Shown here in pieces: positions 24,588 to 33,279 of a DNA stretch of 64,000 nucleotides; position 1 is the stretch's first letter; every line of letters starts with the position of its first letter. The stretch spans positions 2,434,501 through 2,498,500 of the forward strand of contig NZ_LT607733.1 of assembly GCF_900091445.1 (NCBI RefSeq), in the 5' to 3' direction. The translations under genes were made by a program, and so were the position numbers. The DNA is from Micromonospora echinofusca (GTDB lineage: Bacteria; Actinomycetota; Actinomycetes; Mycobacteriales; Micromonosporaceae). The notes below the pieces were generated by a model. That model saw only the letters and a list, made by a program, of their open reading frames with translations, ran no database searches and had not been told where the DNA came from.

Positions 24588-24608
24588 ATGTTGAGGAAAC
24601 CTCAGCAT
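24588..24608. promoter_or_regulatory. MarR-type operator between marR and the ABC exporter
   Basis: ATGTTGAGG-AAA-CCTCAGCAT is a 21-bp palindrome with 8 of 9 arm positions matching and a perfect TGAGG/CCTCA core. It lies 37 bases before the marR GTG and 8-23 bases before the exporter start. Position and symmetry fit an operator for the adjacent MarR protein. Confidence 0.65.
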
Positions 24609-24630
24609 TTCCGACGTGAGGAAGTACGCC

Positions 24631-26424
24631 TTGGAACCCGTTCCCACCGGCCGCGACCGCGGCCCCCACAAGGTCAGCGCCGCCGAGAAGGCCCAGGCAC
24701 GTCAGGTGTCCCTGCGGCGCATCGGCGCACTGTTCGCCCGGCACCGGGCGGCGCTCGCCGCCGTCACCGCGATCATCGTGGTCTCCTCGGTGCTCGCCAT
24801 GGCCTCGCCCTTCCTGCTGCGCGCCGTGATCGACCGGGCCCTGCCGGAGCGCGACCTGGCGCTGCTGGTCGCGCTGGTGGCCGGCATGGTCGCCGTCGCC
24901 GCCGTGACCTCGGTGCTCGGCGTGGCGCAGACCTGGATCTCCACCCGGGTCGGCCAGCAGGTCATGCACCGGCTGCGCACCGACGTCTTCACCCACCTGC
25001 AACGGCAGTCGCTGGCGTTCTTCACCCGCACCCGCACCGGCGAGGTGCAGTCGCGCATCACCAACGACATCGGCGGCATGCAGAGCGTGGTCACCTCGAC
25101 GGCCACCTCGATCGCGGCCAACCTGACCACCGTGGTCGCCACCGCGGCGGCCATGGTCGCGCTCTCCTGGCGGCTCTCCCTGGTCTCCCTCGTCGTGCTG
25201 CCGCCGGCCATCTGGCTGACCCGCCGCGTCGCCCACCTGCGTCGTGAGATCACCGCGCAGCGCCAGCGCGAACTCGCCGACCTCAACGTCACCGTCGAGG
25301 AGGGCCTGTCGGTCAGCGGCGTGCACCTGGCCAAGACGCTGGGCACCGGCCCCGCCCTGGCCGCCCGCTTCGCCGCCTCGTCGGAGCGACTGGTCGACCT
25401 GGAACTGCGCTCCGAACTCGCCGGCCGCTGGCGGATGGCCACCATGAGCGTCGTCTTCGCCGCCATCCCGGCGGTCATCTACCTCAGCGCCGGCCTGCCC
25501 GGCGCCGCCGGCACGCTCAGCATCGGCACCCTGGTCGCCTTCACCGCGTTGCAGGGCGGGCTGTTCCGCCCCCTGATGGGCCTGCTCAACGTGGGCGTCT
25601 CCGTCACCGCCTCGCTGGCGCTGTTCGCCCGGATCTTCGAATACCTGGACCTGCCCGTCGAGGTGGCCGACCCCGCCGAGCCGGTCGACGTCGACCCCCG
25701 CCGGGTCTGGGGCGACCTGCGCCTGACGGACGTCACCTTCAGCTACCCGGGCAGCGACACCGCCGCCGTCGCGGGGATCACCCTCGACGTGCCGGCCGGC
25801 ACCGGCCTGGCCCTGGTCGGCGAGACGGGCTCCGGCAAGAGCACCCTGGCCGCGCTCGTCAGCCGCCTGCACGACCCGACGAGCGGCCGGATCAGCATCG
25901 ACGGCGTCGACCTGCGCGACCTGCGCCTGGCCGACCTGGCCGCGATCGTCGGCGTGGTCAGCCAGGAGACATACCTGCTGCACACCACCGTGCGGGAGAA
26001 CCTGCGCTACGCCCGCCCGGACGCCACCGACGCCCAGATCGAGGACGCCGCCCGCGCCGCCCAGATCCACGACCTGATCGCCGGGCTGCCCGACGGCTAC
26101 GACACCGTCGTGGGCTCCCGGGGGCACCGCTTCTCCGGCGGCGAGAAGCAGCGCCTCGCGATCGCCCGTACGCTGCTGCGCGACCCGCGCGTCCTGATCC
26201 TCGACGAGGCCACGAGCGCGCTGGACACCGAGACCGAGCGCGCCGTGCAGCGGGCGTTCGACGAGGTGGCCCGGGGCCGTACCACCATCACGATCGCCCA
26301 CCGGCTCTCCACCGTGCGCGACGCGGACCAGATCGCCGTGCTCGACCACGGCCGGATCGTCGAGTCCGGCAGCCACGACAGCCTGCTGGAGCGGGCCGGC
26401 CGCTACGCCACCCTCGCCGCCTGA
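24631..26424 (+). CDS. ABC multidrug exporter (fused permease and ATPase)
   Basis: This about 597-residue half-transporter has a six-helix membrane domain (residues about 35-330) followed by an ATPase domain. Walker A GETGSGKS is near 397-404, the signature is FSGGEKQRLAIARTLL, and Walker B is VLILDEATSALD; the H-loop is in TITIAHRLSTVRD. It works as a dimer to export drugs or lipids. The TTG at 24631 has GAGGAAG six bases upstream. The in-frame GTG at 24616 lacks a ribosome-binding site but could be used from a leaderless mRNA. It is divergent from marR and its operator. Confidence 0.92.
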   Translation: MEPVPTGRDRGPHKVSAAEKAQARQVSLRRIGALFARHRAALAAVTAIIVVSSVLAMASPFLLRAVIDRALPERDLALLVALVAGMVAVAAVTSVLGVAQTWISTRVGQQVMHRLRTDVFTHLQRQSLAFFTRTRTGEVQSRITNDIGGMQSVVTSTATSIAANLTTVVATAAAMVALSWRLSLVSLVVLPPAIWLTRRVAHLRREITAQRQRELADLNVTVEEGLSVSGVHLAKTLGTGPALAARFAASSERLVDLELRSELAGRWRMATMSVVFAAIPAVIYLSAGLPGAAGTLSIGTLVAFTALQGGLFRPLMGLLNVGVSVTASLALFARIFEYLDLPVEVADPAEPVDVDPRRVWGDLRLTDVTFSYPGSDTAAVAGITLDVPAGTGLALVGETGSGKSTLAALVSRLHDPTSGRISIDGVDLRDLRLADLAAIVGVVSQETYLLHTTVRENLRYARPDATDAQIEDAARAAQIHDLIAGLPDGYDTVVGSRGHRFSGGEKQRLAIARTLLRDPRVLILDEATSALDTETERAVQRAFDEVARGRTTITIAHRLSTVRDADQIAVLDHGRIVESGSHDSLLERAGRYATLAA

Positions 26425-26466
26425 CTGCGGCACCCCGGTCTCAAAACCGTCGCAATATCTGTCTCA

Positions 26467-27294
26467 TTATTCTGCGCCGGCCGGGTCGAGGTGGCGGTAG
26501 AGGGTGGCCCGCGAGACCCCGAGCGCGACGGCGATCTCGTCCGCCGAGTGGCTGCCCTCGGCGTGCATCCGCCGGGCCGTCTCGACCTGCTCCGGACCCA
26601 TCGCCCGGGGCCGTCCGGGGCGTCGCCGGCCCCTCGCCGCACCGCCGGAAGCCGGCGCATCGGCCCCGCCGCCGGAAGCCGGCGCACCCGCGCCACCCGG
26701 TGTGCCCGTGCCGCCCGCCCTGCCCGCGTCGCCCGCCGGGCCGGGGCCGACCGGGTCGCCGAGCAGGCGGTGCACGCCGTCGAGCATGTCGGCCCGCAGC
26801 ACCGCGTCGGGCACGTCGGCGAAGAAGACGATCGGGTCGCTGCACATGGCGACCGCCTGCACCGCCCGCACCCGCTCCCGGCGGCCCGCGTCCACGCCGG
26901 CGATCAGGTCGTTGGCCCGCAGCGCGATCCGCATCAGACGGTGGTACGTGTCGCCGCGCGTGACGAGGGCGATGTCGTGGAAGAGCATGCCGAGCGGGCG
27001 GCGGTGCGCCAGCATGGTGTCCACCCAGCCCTCCAGCACCGTCGTGCGGGCCCGTTCGGACGGCCCCGCCTCGGCCGCGTCCAGCAGCGCCTCCAGGTCG
27101 GACACCAGCGGCTCGATCAGGGCGGTGAGCAGGTGCTCCTTGCTGGGGAAATGGTAGAGGATCGCGGCCTTGGTCAGCCGCAGCCGCTCGGCGATCTGAC
27201 GCAGCGGGGTGCGCTGGTAGCCGTGCTCGGCGAACAGGTCGAGCGCGGCGCGCAGGATCCGGCTGCGCGTGTCGTCGGGCGCCTCGACGGTCAT
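26467..27294 (-). CDS. TetR-family regulator with a second, C-terminal Hin-like HTH
   Basis: This 275-residue protein has an N-terminal TetR HTH at about residues 8-55 (RSRILRAALDLFAEHGYQRT, LTKAAILYHFPSKEHLL) and a ligand-binding helical core to about 195. A Gly/Ala/Pro linker carries a short duplication (GAPASGG/DAPASGG). The C-terminal unit, about 225-275 (RRPGRPRAMGPEQVETARRM, EIAVALGVSRATLYRHLDP), reads as a second helix-turn-helix of the resolvase/Hin type. The ATG at 27292-27294 fits the family start. It is divergent from the ABC-2 exporter operon, which it probably controls. Confidence 0.88.
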   Translation of the reverse strand: MTVEAPDDTRSRILRAALDLFAEHGYQRTPLRQIAERLRLTKAAILYHFPSKEHLLTALIEPLVSDLEALLDAAEAGPSERARTTVLEGWVDTMLAHRRPLGMLFHDIALVTRGDTYHRLMRIALRANDLIAGVDAGRRERVRAVQAVAMCSDPIVFFADVPDAVLRADMLDGVHRLLGDPVGPGPAGDAGRAGGTGTPGGAGAPASGGGADAPASGGAARGRRRPGRPRAMGPEQVETARRMHAEGSHSADEIAVALGVSRATLYRHLDPAGAE

Positions 27295-27337
27295 GGCGGC
27301 AAGCGTAGCCGCCGCTGACCGGTGGGAGGCCGCGCTG

Positions 27338-27367
27338 TTGATTCCGCTTACCATCGGTCAGTACAGT
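27338..27367 (+). promoter_or_regulatory. Sigma-70-type promoter of the ABC-2 exporter operon
   Basis: TTGATT (27338-27343) and TACAGT (27362-27367) are separated by 18 bases and lie 35 bases before the exporter ATPase start. The spacer contains TTACCATCGGTCAG, where the TetR operator may be, though no strong palindrome is seen. Confidence 0.5.
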
Positions 27368-27401
27368 GTGCTCGTCGGCACCACGAGCGGCTGGAGGGGT
27401 C

Positions 27402-28364
27402 ATGTCCGTCATCTCCATCGACGACCTGGTCAAGACGTTCGGCAGCGTCCGCGCGCTCGACGGGCTCGACCTGAAGGTCGGGGCGGGGGAGGTGCACGGC
27501 TTCCTCGGCCCCAACGGCTCCGGCAAGTCCACCACCATCCGCGTCCTGCTCGGCCTGCTGCGCCGCGACGCGGGCGACGTACGGGTCTTCGACGCCGACC
27601 CGTGGCGCGACGCGGTGGCCCTGCACCGCCGGCTGGCGTACGTGCCCGGCGACGTGAACCTGTGGCCCAACCTCTCCGGCGGCGAGGCGATCGACCTATT
27701 CGGCCAGCTGCGCGGGGGCCTCGACCGGCGCCGCCGCGACGACCTGCTGGAGCGCTTCGCCCTCGACCCGACGCGCAAGTGCCGCACCTACTCGAAGGGC
27801 AACCGGCAGAAGGTCGCCATCGTCGCCGCCTTCGCCTCCGACGTCGAGCTCTACCTGCTCGACGAGCCGACCTCCGGGCTCGACCCGCTCATGGAGGCCG
27901 TCTTCCAGGACGAGGTCCGCCAACTCAAGCGCGACGGCGCCACCGTGCTGCTCTCCAGCCACGTGCTGGCCGAGGTCGAGGCGCTCTGCGACCGGGTCAG
28001 CATCATCCGCGAGGGCCGCACCGTCGAGTCCGGCACCCTCACCGAGCTGCGCCACCTCACCCGTACGGCCGTCACCGTCGAGACCGCGCGACCGGCGACG
28101 GGCCTGGACGCCCTGCCCGGCGTGCACGACGTGCGCGAGGTCGACGGGCGCACCCACCTGGAGGTCGAGCCCGCCCACCTCGACGAGCTGCTCGGGCACC
28201 TCGTCCGCTTCGGCGTACGCGCGCTGACCAGCGCCCCGCCCACCCTGGAGGAGCTGTTCCTGCGCCACTACGGCGACGAGCGCGCCGCCCGCACCTCGGC
28301 GCCCGTGGCGGGCCGGGCCGACGGTGACCGCCCGACCGACGACCGGCCGGCGGGTGCCCGGTGA
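27402..28364 (+). CDS. ABC transporter ATP-binding protein (DrrA-like)
   Basis: This 320-residue ATPase has Walker A GPNGSGKS at 36-43 and Walker [15 protein letters not shown]. The signature, [16 protein letters not shown], departs from LSGGQ as is usual in DrrA-type drug exporters, and the H-loop is [12 protein letters not shown]. The C-terminal quarter is a DrrA-like regulatory extension. The ATG has GGAGGGG upstream, and its stop overlaps the permease GTG by 4 bases. It likely powers drug efflux with the next gene. Confidence 0.92.
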   Translation: MSVISIDDLVKTFGSVRALDGLDLKVGAGEVHGFLGPNGSGKSTTIRVLLGLLRRDAGDVRVFDADPWRDAVALHRRLAYVPGDVNLWPNLSGGEAIDLFGQLRGGLDRRRRDDLLERFALDPTRKCRTYSKGNRQKVAIVAAFASDVELYLLDEPTSGLDPLMEAVFQDEVRQLKRDGATVLLSSHVLAEVEALCDRVSIIREGRTVESGTLTELRHLTRTAVTVETARPATGLDALPGVHDVREVDGRTHLEVEPAHLDELLGHLVRFGVRALTSAPPTLEELFLRHYGDERAARTSAPVAGRADGDRPTDDRPAGAR

Positions 28365-29986
28365 GCGCGTTCACCGGCACCGGGCGGCTCGCCCGCCTCG
28401 TGCTGCGCCGCGACCGGGTCCGGCTGGCCATCTGGGTGCTCGGCACGCCCCTGCTCGGCTACGCCCTCGCCGGCAGCGTCAAGGAGTTCTACCCGGACGA
28501 GGCGGCCCGGGTCGGCTACGCCGGCACGTCGGCGTCCAGCCTGGTCGCCCGCGCGTTCAACGGGCCGATCGCCGGCACCGACCTCGGCGCGGTGGTGGTC
28601 GCCGAGACGTACGTGACGCTGGCCCTGCTCGCCGCGCTGCTGAGCACCTTCGCGGTCGTCCGGCACACCCGGCAGAACGAGGAGACCGGCCGGGCGGAGC
28701 TGCTCGGCGCCTCCGTCGTCGGCCGGTACGCGCTGCTCACCGCCGCCCTGCTGGTGATCGTCGCGGCGAACGTTGCCGCCACCGTCCTGCTCGCCGCCGC
28801 CCTGGCCGGCGCCGGGCTGCCGCTCGCCGGGTCCGTCGCCGCGGCCGCCGCCATCTGTGGCGTCGGAGTGGCGTTCACCGGCATCGCCGCCGTCACCGCC
28901 CAACTGTCGGTCACCTCCCGGGGCGCCAACGCGCTCGCCGCCGCCGCCGTCGGGATCTCCTTCCTGCTCCGCGCCGCCGGTGACGTGTTGGGCGAGCAGA
29001 CCGACGGCGGCCTGCGCGTGGTCAGCGCCTGGCCGTCCTGGCTCTCGCCGCTCGGCTGGGGCAACCAGGTCCGCGCCTTCGGCGGCGAACGCTGGTGGAC
29101 GCTGGCGCTGCCCGCCGCACTGCTGCTCGCCGGGGTGGCGCTCGCGTACGCCCTCGCCGAGCGGCGCGACATCGGCGCCGGACTCGTCGCACCCCGGCGC
29201 GGACCGGCCACGGCCACGCCCGGCCTGCTCAGCCCCGCCGGGCTGGCCTGGCGGTTGCAGCGCGGCGCGCTGCTCGGCTGGGCGATCGGGGTGGCGGTGC
29301 TCGGGTTCTCGATGGGCATCGCCGGCGACGAGTTCAACGCCATGATCGAGGAGAACCCGGCCGCCGCCGAGGCCATCAGCGCCATGGGCGGCGGCGCGCG
29401 GCTGATCGACGCGTACTTGGCGGCGATGCTGGGGCTGTTCGCGCTGACCATCGGGGCGTACGTGGTGCAGGCGCTGCTGCGCACGCGCACCGACGAGGCC
29501 GACGGGCTGCTGGAGGCGGTGCTCGCCACGGCGGTCGGGCGTACCCGCTGGCTCGTCATCCAGGTGGCCGCGGCGACACTCGGCGCACTCGCCCTGGTGC
29601 TGCTGGGAGGGCTCACCACCGGGCTCGGCTACGGCCTGGTCGCCGGCGACCCCCTCGGCCGGGCCGTCGAGCTGGGCGGGGCGGCGCTCGTGCGGGTGCC
29701 GGCCCTGCTCGTGGTCGTCGGCGTGGTGACGGCGCTGTTCGGGCTGCTGCCCCGCTGGTCAGCGGCGCTGTCCTGGGCGGCGCTGATCGTGTTCCTGCTG
29801 CTCGGGCAGCTCGGCGCGGTGCTCGACCTGCCGCAGGCGGCGCTGAACCTGTCGCCGTACACCCATGTGCCGTCGGCCCCGGCGGTCGACCCGGCGGTGC
29901 TGCCGCTGGCCGTGCTGACGGCGGTGGCGGCGGCGCTGCTGGCGGCCGGCATGGCCGGCTTCCGCCGCCGCGACGTCCCGAGCTGA
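28361..29986 (+). CDS. ABC-2 type exporter permease (polyketide-antibiotic exporter family)
   Basis: This 541-residue membrane protein has about 12 hydrophobic segments, for example [55 protein letters not shown] and [18 protein letters not shown]. Its two halves are similar, as in single-chain antibiotic-exporter permeases. The GTG start overlaps the ATPase stop (GTGA). It converges with the TPR-like gene 12 bases downstream. The substrate is unknown. Confidence 0.88.
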   Translation: MSAFTGTGRLARLVLRRDRVRLAIWVLGTPLLGYALAGSVKEFYPDEAARVGYAGTSASSLVARAFNGPIAGTDLGAVVVAETYVTLALLAALLSTFAVVRHTRQNEETGRAELLGASVVGRYALLTAALLVIVAANVAATVLLAAALAGAGLPLAGSVAAAAAICGVGVAFTGIAAVTAQLSVTSRGANALAAAAVGISFLLRAAGDVLGEQTDGGLRVVSAWPSWLSPLGWGNQVRAFGGERWWTLALPAALLLAGVALAYALAERRDIGAGLVAPRRGPATATPGLLSPAGLAWRLQRGALLGWAIGVAVLGFSMGIAGDEFNAMIEENPAAAEAISAMGGGARLIDAYLAAMLGLFALTIGAYVVQALLRTRTDEADGLLEAVLATAVGRTRWLVIQVAAATLGALALVLLGGLTTGLGYGLVAGDPLGRAVELGGAALVRVPALLVVVGVVTALFGLLPRWSAALSWAALIVFLLLGQLGAVLDLPQAALNLSPYTHVPSAPAVDPAVLPLAVLTAVAAALLAAGMAGFRRRDVPS

Positions 29987-29998
29987 CGGGGGCGCGTG

Positions 29999-30490
29999 TC
30001 AGGAGGCGGCGAGGGGTTCCTGGGAGCCGGCGTCGAGACGTGCGGTCACCCGGGTGACCGCGTCGCGGATCATCGTGCCGTACCCGTCGTCCGGCAACTC
30101 GGCGGCCAGGGGCGCCGCGAGCGCCAGGTGCTCCCGGGCGCGGGCGACGTCGCCGGCGCGACGGTACGCGTCGGCGAGGTTGAGGTGCAGCGACGGCAGG
30201 AAGGCGCGGACCCGCAACGACGAGTGGTGCCGCCGGAGGCGCTCGTCGCTGAGGTCGGCTACGACGGCCAGCGCGCGGCGGTCCCACGCCACCTCGTCCG
30301 CGACCGCATCCTGAAGGTCGGCCAGGTGGTGCGCGACGGTGCACCGGTGCAGGGCGTCCCCGTCCTCGCCGATCCGGTCCCAGAGCGCCATGAGGGTCGC
30401 CCGTGCGGCGGTACGGTCGCCCGCCGCACCCAGCTCCAGGGCACGGCCGATGTGCGCCATGACATCGTCGGCGTCGTTCGTGTCCACCAT
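29999..30490 (-). CDS. Small TPR-like protein
   Basis: This 163-residue protein has alternating helices: ALELGAAGDRTAARATLMALW, LHRCTVAHHLADLQDAV, LHLNLADAYRRAGDVARARE. The last has the typical TPR A-x-G-x(3)-A-x2 pattern. There are no catalytic motifs or signal peptide. The start is set at the ATG at 30488-30490, with AGGAG immediately upstream; the next codon, GTG, would give better spacing. Proteins of this type are common and uncharacterised in Micromonosporaceae. Confidence 0.7.
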   Translation of the reverse strand: MVDTNDADDVMAHIGRALELGAAGDRTAARATLMALWDRIGEDGDALHRCTVAHHLADLQDAVADEVAWDRRALAVVADLSDERLRRHHSSLRVRAFLPSLHLNLADAYRRAGDVARAREHLALAAPLAAELPDDGYGTMIRDAVTRVTARLDAGSQEPLAAS

Positions 30491-30627
30491 GCTCCTCGCG
30501 ATCGGGGCCCGCCGGCGGCGGGTCATCGCGGCACATGCTCCGGCCTCGACCGGCTTGAGGGTCAAGGCCGCACGACCTCCGGCGTGGTGGTGCGGGTCCG
30601 GTTGCCGCCGGCTGGCACGCTCCAGCT

Positions 30628-31221
30628 ATGGCAAGCATCGTCGCGCAGTTGCCCGCTCTCATCGGCGTGCTGATCGGCACTGTCGGCACGATCGTTGCGA
30701 CCTCCGTGGCCGATCGCGCCCGATGGAAGCGGAACCAGGGCGTCCGGTGGGACGATCGACGGCTGGACGCGTACGTCGAGTTCGCGCGGGTGATCAAGGA
30801 GATCCACGCCGTCGCGGTGCGGATGCTCGCTGACGAGCGGCCCCACTCGCGCGGGCACCGGATGAACCGGGAGGAGGGCCTCGCTCAACTGGCCGACGCG
30901 GACGTGCGGCGCACGCTCGCCTGGGAGAGCCTCCTGCTGCTCGGGGACGCGGCGACGGTGTCGGCGGCACGCGACTGGCGGGACGCCGTGTGGGGGATCG
31001 AGCTGGTCGCCCGCGGGCTCCGCCAGGACGACGACCCGGCCGACCTGCTGCAACGGGCCAATGAGGCGCGCGATCTTTTCTACCTCGCGGCCCGTGGCGG
31101 TCTCGGCGTCCGTGGCGGCTCCGTCGCCCAGGCCAGGGCGCTCGAACCGAGGCTGGACGAGATCCGGGCGAGCCGGGCGTCAGTGCGTACGCCGGAGGCA
31201 TCCACACAGGCCTCCGGCTGA
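30628..31221 (+). CDS. Hypothetical protein with one N-terminal membrane segment
   Basis: This 197-residue protein begins with a membrane helix (LPALIGVLIGTVGTIVATSVA, residues 8-28), then a basic stop-transfer segment (DRARWKRNQ). A cytoplasmic helical domain follows, with paired DDRRLDAYVEFARVIKEIH and VSAARDWRDAVWGIELVARG. It resembles other actinobacterial membrane-anchored proteins of unknown role. No close functional neighbour is apparent. Confidence 0.65.
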   Translation: MASIVAQLPALIGVLIGTVGTIVATSVADRARWKRNQGVRWDDRRLDAYVEFARVIKEIHAVAVRMLADERPHSRGHRMNREEGLAQLADADVRRTLAWESLLLLGDAATVSAARDWRDAVWGIELVARGLRQDDDPADLLQRANEARDLFYLAARGGLGVRGGSVAQARALEPRLDEIRASRASVRTPEASTQASG

Positions 31222-31241
31222 CCGTTGAACGCGACCGGAGG
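31191..31241 (+). terminator. Overlapping alternative hairpins at the 3' end of the membrane-protein gene
   Basis: GCCGGAGGC (31191-31199) pairs perfectly with GCCTCCGGC (31210-31218). The second arm can instead pair with CCGGAGG (31235-31241), which is followed by TTCTTCGTCGT. The stop codon is at 31219-31221. This could act as a weak terminator. The remaining gap to 31386 shows nothing firm. Confidence 0.35.
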
Positions 31242-31386
31242 TTCTTCGTCGTCCGTTCGGTTTGGCGCGCCGGTGGGCCAGGCTCCTGGTGACGGGGTTG
31301 CCCGTCGCCGTGCCGTGCGCCGGTGACGGCGGCGCCCAGACCGCCGTTGCAGCTCGCGTACGACCGGTGATGGTGCTCGCCCGACC

Positions 31387-32412
31387 TCAGCCGGGGTAGC
31401 GGGTCCTCCAGTGAGGATCGGTCGGGCGGAAGTACTCGCCTCCCGACGGGCTGTCGTGCAGCTCGGTGACGACGTCGCGGGCCAGCGTGTCGGCCGTCCA
31501 GGCCAACTCCAGCCGGGACAGCCAATCGACCGGCAGCGCGTCCGGCCCGTGCGCCGTGCCCAGCAGGGCGCCAGCCACCGTCACGGCGTGGCCGCCGTCG
31601 CCGGCCGAGGCGGCGAAGAGGAGCGCCTCGCGTACCGTCTCCCGGCCCGGGAAGCAGGCCACGGCGTAGACGCCGCCGGCGAGCGCGGAGACCGCCCGCG
31701 CGTCAGGGGCGAGGCGAGCCAGCTCGCCCCGCGAGGCGGGACCCGACCGGGCTGCCGTCAGGGACGGAACCAGGGACCGCTCAGCGGCCTCGGACCACTC
31801 CCCAGATTCCGACGCCACGCTCCCGACGGCCTCGACGAGTGGACGTCCCACGGCGAGCAGACGGACCACCGCACCACCCAGCCCGGCGGCGCCGACGGCG
31901 TCGCCCGCGTGCGTGAGGGCGGCCATCTCCGCCGCCTCGCACGGATAGAGGCCGACCGGCAGGGTCCGGGTGAGCGCGTGCGCCCCGGTGCTCGTACCGC
32001 TGGGCTCGTCGATCGTGCCCATCTCGCGCCGCTGGAGTGCCGCCACTGTCGCCGGTGCCGACCCGCGCCGCTCGGCCAAGGCCGGTACCCGTACCAGCCA
32101 GCCCCGCGGCCCGTTGCCTTCGCCGCGGACCTCGAAGCCGGGTACGCCCTGGATCGCGGCCCAGTTCCGGTACGACTCCCACACCATGCTCGGCGGGTGG
32201 CAGATGCCCCGGTGCCGGTGCCGGACGTGGGCGCGGATCAGGCCGTCGACGGTGAAGCAGGCGAGCTGCCCGGCGCTCGTCGCCGGCAGCGGCCCGGACG
32301 CCGGCACCGTGCCGCCTGTCGCGCCGATGGCGTCACCGAGCATCAGCCCGAGCACACAGCCCCGAGCGGTCGCGAGCTGCTGCGCCGTCACCCTGGTCAC
32401 GCCGTGAAGCAT
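31387..32412 (-). CDS. Divergent ADP-ribosylglycohydrolase family protein
   Basis: This 341-residue, all-helical protein has the family's first motif, GCVLGLMLGDAIGATGG. The usual TDDT motif reads FTVDGLIRA. The C-terminal metal motif GDxDTxAA-x-AGAxxG reads AGDGGHAVTVAGALLGTAHG, so several Asp/Thr ligands of the dinuclear Mg site are missing. The fold is clear, but hydrolysis of ADP-ribosyl bonds by the standard mechanism is doubtful. The start at 32410-32412 overlaps the end of the next upstream gene; later GTG starts at codons 5 and 8 would shorten or avoid part of this. Confidence 0.8.
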   Translation of the reverse strand: MLHGVTRVTAQQLATARGCVLGLMLGDAIGATGGTVPASGPLPATSAGQLACFTVDGLIRAHVRHRHRGICHPPSMVWESYRNWAAIQGVPGFEVRGEGNGPRGWLVRVPALAERRGSAPATVAALQRREMGTIDEPSGTSTGAHALTRTLPVGLYPCEAAEMAALTHAGDAVGAAGLGGAVVRLLAVGRPLVEAVGSVASESGEWSEAAERSLVPSLTAARSGPASRGELARLAPDARAVSALAGGVYAVACFPGRETVREALLFAASAGDGGHAVTVAGALLGTAHGPDALPVDWLSRLELAWTADTLARDVVTELHDSPSGGEYFRPTDPHWRTRYPG

Positions 32413-32674
32413 AGGAGCGGGTGGTGCGGGGCCGCCTCGGGGCGGGAGAGCCCATGGCCGAACGGAGGCCGGCGAGTTGGACGTAGATCTCGCGCTTGTC
32501 GGTCGCCTCGCCGCGCCGGTTCAGGACGTAGCCGGTCAGCCAGATCCAGCCGGCGTACGTCGGTTGGTCGCAGACCGAGACGACGCGGAAGGTCAGGGCG
32601 CGGTCCCCGGCGAACTGCACCGAGGCCCGGCCGTCGACGAGGAGCAGGTCGCCGGGGGAGGGGGGCGCGGTCAC
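32333..32674 (-). CDS. Small conserved protein paired with the DivIVA-domain gene
   Basis: This 113-residue protein has a conserved-looking core (about residues 5-70): GDLLLVDGRASVQFAGDRA, LTFRVVSVCDQPTYAGWIWL, TGYVLNRRGEA, KREIYVQLAGLR. It has beta-strand character. The last 40 residues are basic, low-complexity and overlap the next gene by 80 bases, so the true 3' end may have drifted. The GTG start overlaps the DivIVA-domain stop (GTGA). Function unknown. Confidence 0.6.
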   Translation of the reverse strand: MTAPPSPGDLLLVDGRASVQFAGDRALTFRVVSVCDQPTYAGWIWLTGYVLNRRGEATDKREIYVQLAGLRSAMGSPAPRRPRTTRSYASRRDQGDGAAARDRSGLCARADAR

Positions 32675-32964
32675 CAGTGGCCGGCGTTGCGGTGGTGCTC
32701 CTCCGGCGGCCGGCACTCCCGCGCGTGCATGGTCTGCCAGTCGCGCAGCGCCCGCTTGATGCGGTCGTTCTCCTGGCTTAGCAGCCGTACCGTTTCGTTG
32801 AGCATGGCCAGCTCGTCGGAGACCCGGGCCTGGAACTCGCGTACCTCCACGGGGTCGATGCCGCGCCGGCGCGCGGCGAACTCGCGGGTCCGCACCTCGT
32901 GCGGCGTCAACCGGCCCGGGTAACCGGCTGGGTAGGGCTGGCCGCCTCGATACACCTGAGCCAC
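32671..32964 (-). CDS. DivIVA-domain protein, short form
   Basis: This 97-residue protein has the DivIVA N-terminal signature LTPHEVRTREFAARRRGIDP and VEVREFQARVSDEL, then a coiled coil (residues about 45-80, LAMLNETVRLLSQENDRIKR). Full-length DivIVA recruits wall growth to curved membranes; this truncated form is typical of small actinobacterial proteins encoded beside GntR genes. The GTG has GAGAGG upstream. It is divergent from the GntR gene. Confidence 0.8.
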   Translation of the reverse strand: MAQVYRGGQPYPAGYPGRLTPHEVRTREFAARRRGIDPVEVREFQARVSDELAMLNETVRLLSQENDRIKRALRDWQTMHARECRPPEEHHRNAGHW

Positions 32965-33023
32965 GACGATCCTCTCTCCGGGGCAGGCGGGAGCGCGCAG
33001 GCTCCGCGCGGTGGGGTCTGGAA

Positions 33024-33062
33024 GGGCGGGTCGTCCGCGCGGGGGTCGCGGACGACCCGCCC
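33024..33062. other. Strong perfect hairpin (16-bp stem) in the DivIVA/GntR intergenic region
   Basis: GGGCGGGTCGTCCGCG (33024-33039) and CGCGGACGACCCGCCC (33047-33062) match perfectly around a 7-base loop. It lies 60-98 bases upstream of the DivIVA-domain start, in its probable 5' leader. There is no T-tract. It could be an RNA regulatory structure or a DNA cruciform; the function is unknown. Confidence 0.6.
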
Positions 33063-33114
33063 GCTCGGCCGCCGCAGCCCGAATCGGCGGTACGACAGCA
33101 GAGCAACCGAACGG

Positions 33115-33146
33115 GGTCGGGACGGGCACGGGCACCCGTCCCGACC
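33115..33146. other. Second strong hairpin (12-bp stem) in the DivIVA/GntR intergenic region
   Basis: GGTCGGGACGGG (33115-33126) and CCCGTCCCGACC (33135-33146) are perfect arms with an 8-base loop. It lies between the first hairpin and the AT-rich GntR promoter area. That area also has the 8-bp palindrome GACATGTC at 33203-33210 and a 14-bp direct repeat TTGCCACGCGAGGA at 33166-33179 and 33261-33274. Confidence 0.6.
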
Positions 33147-33279
33147 AGGGGATGAGCCGAACTCGTTGCCACGCGAGGACGGGCTCTGAATCAACATAGC
33201 TAGACATGTCAGATGAGTCAACGCTGCTTGTTAGGCGCGTCCCGGTGTGATCGAATCGGATTGCCACGCGAGGAGTGCC

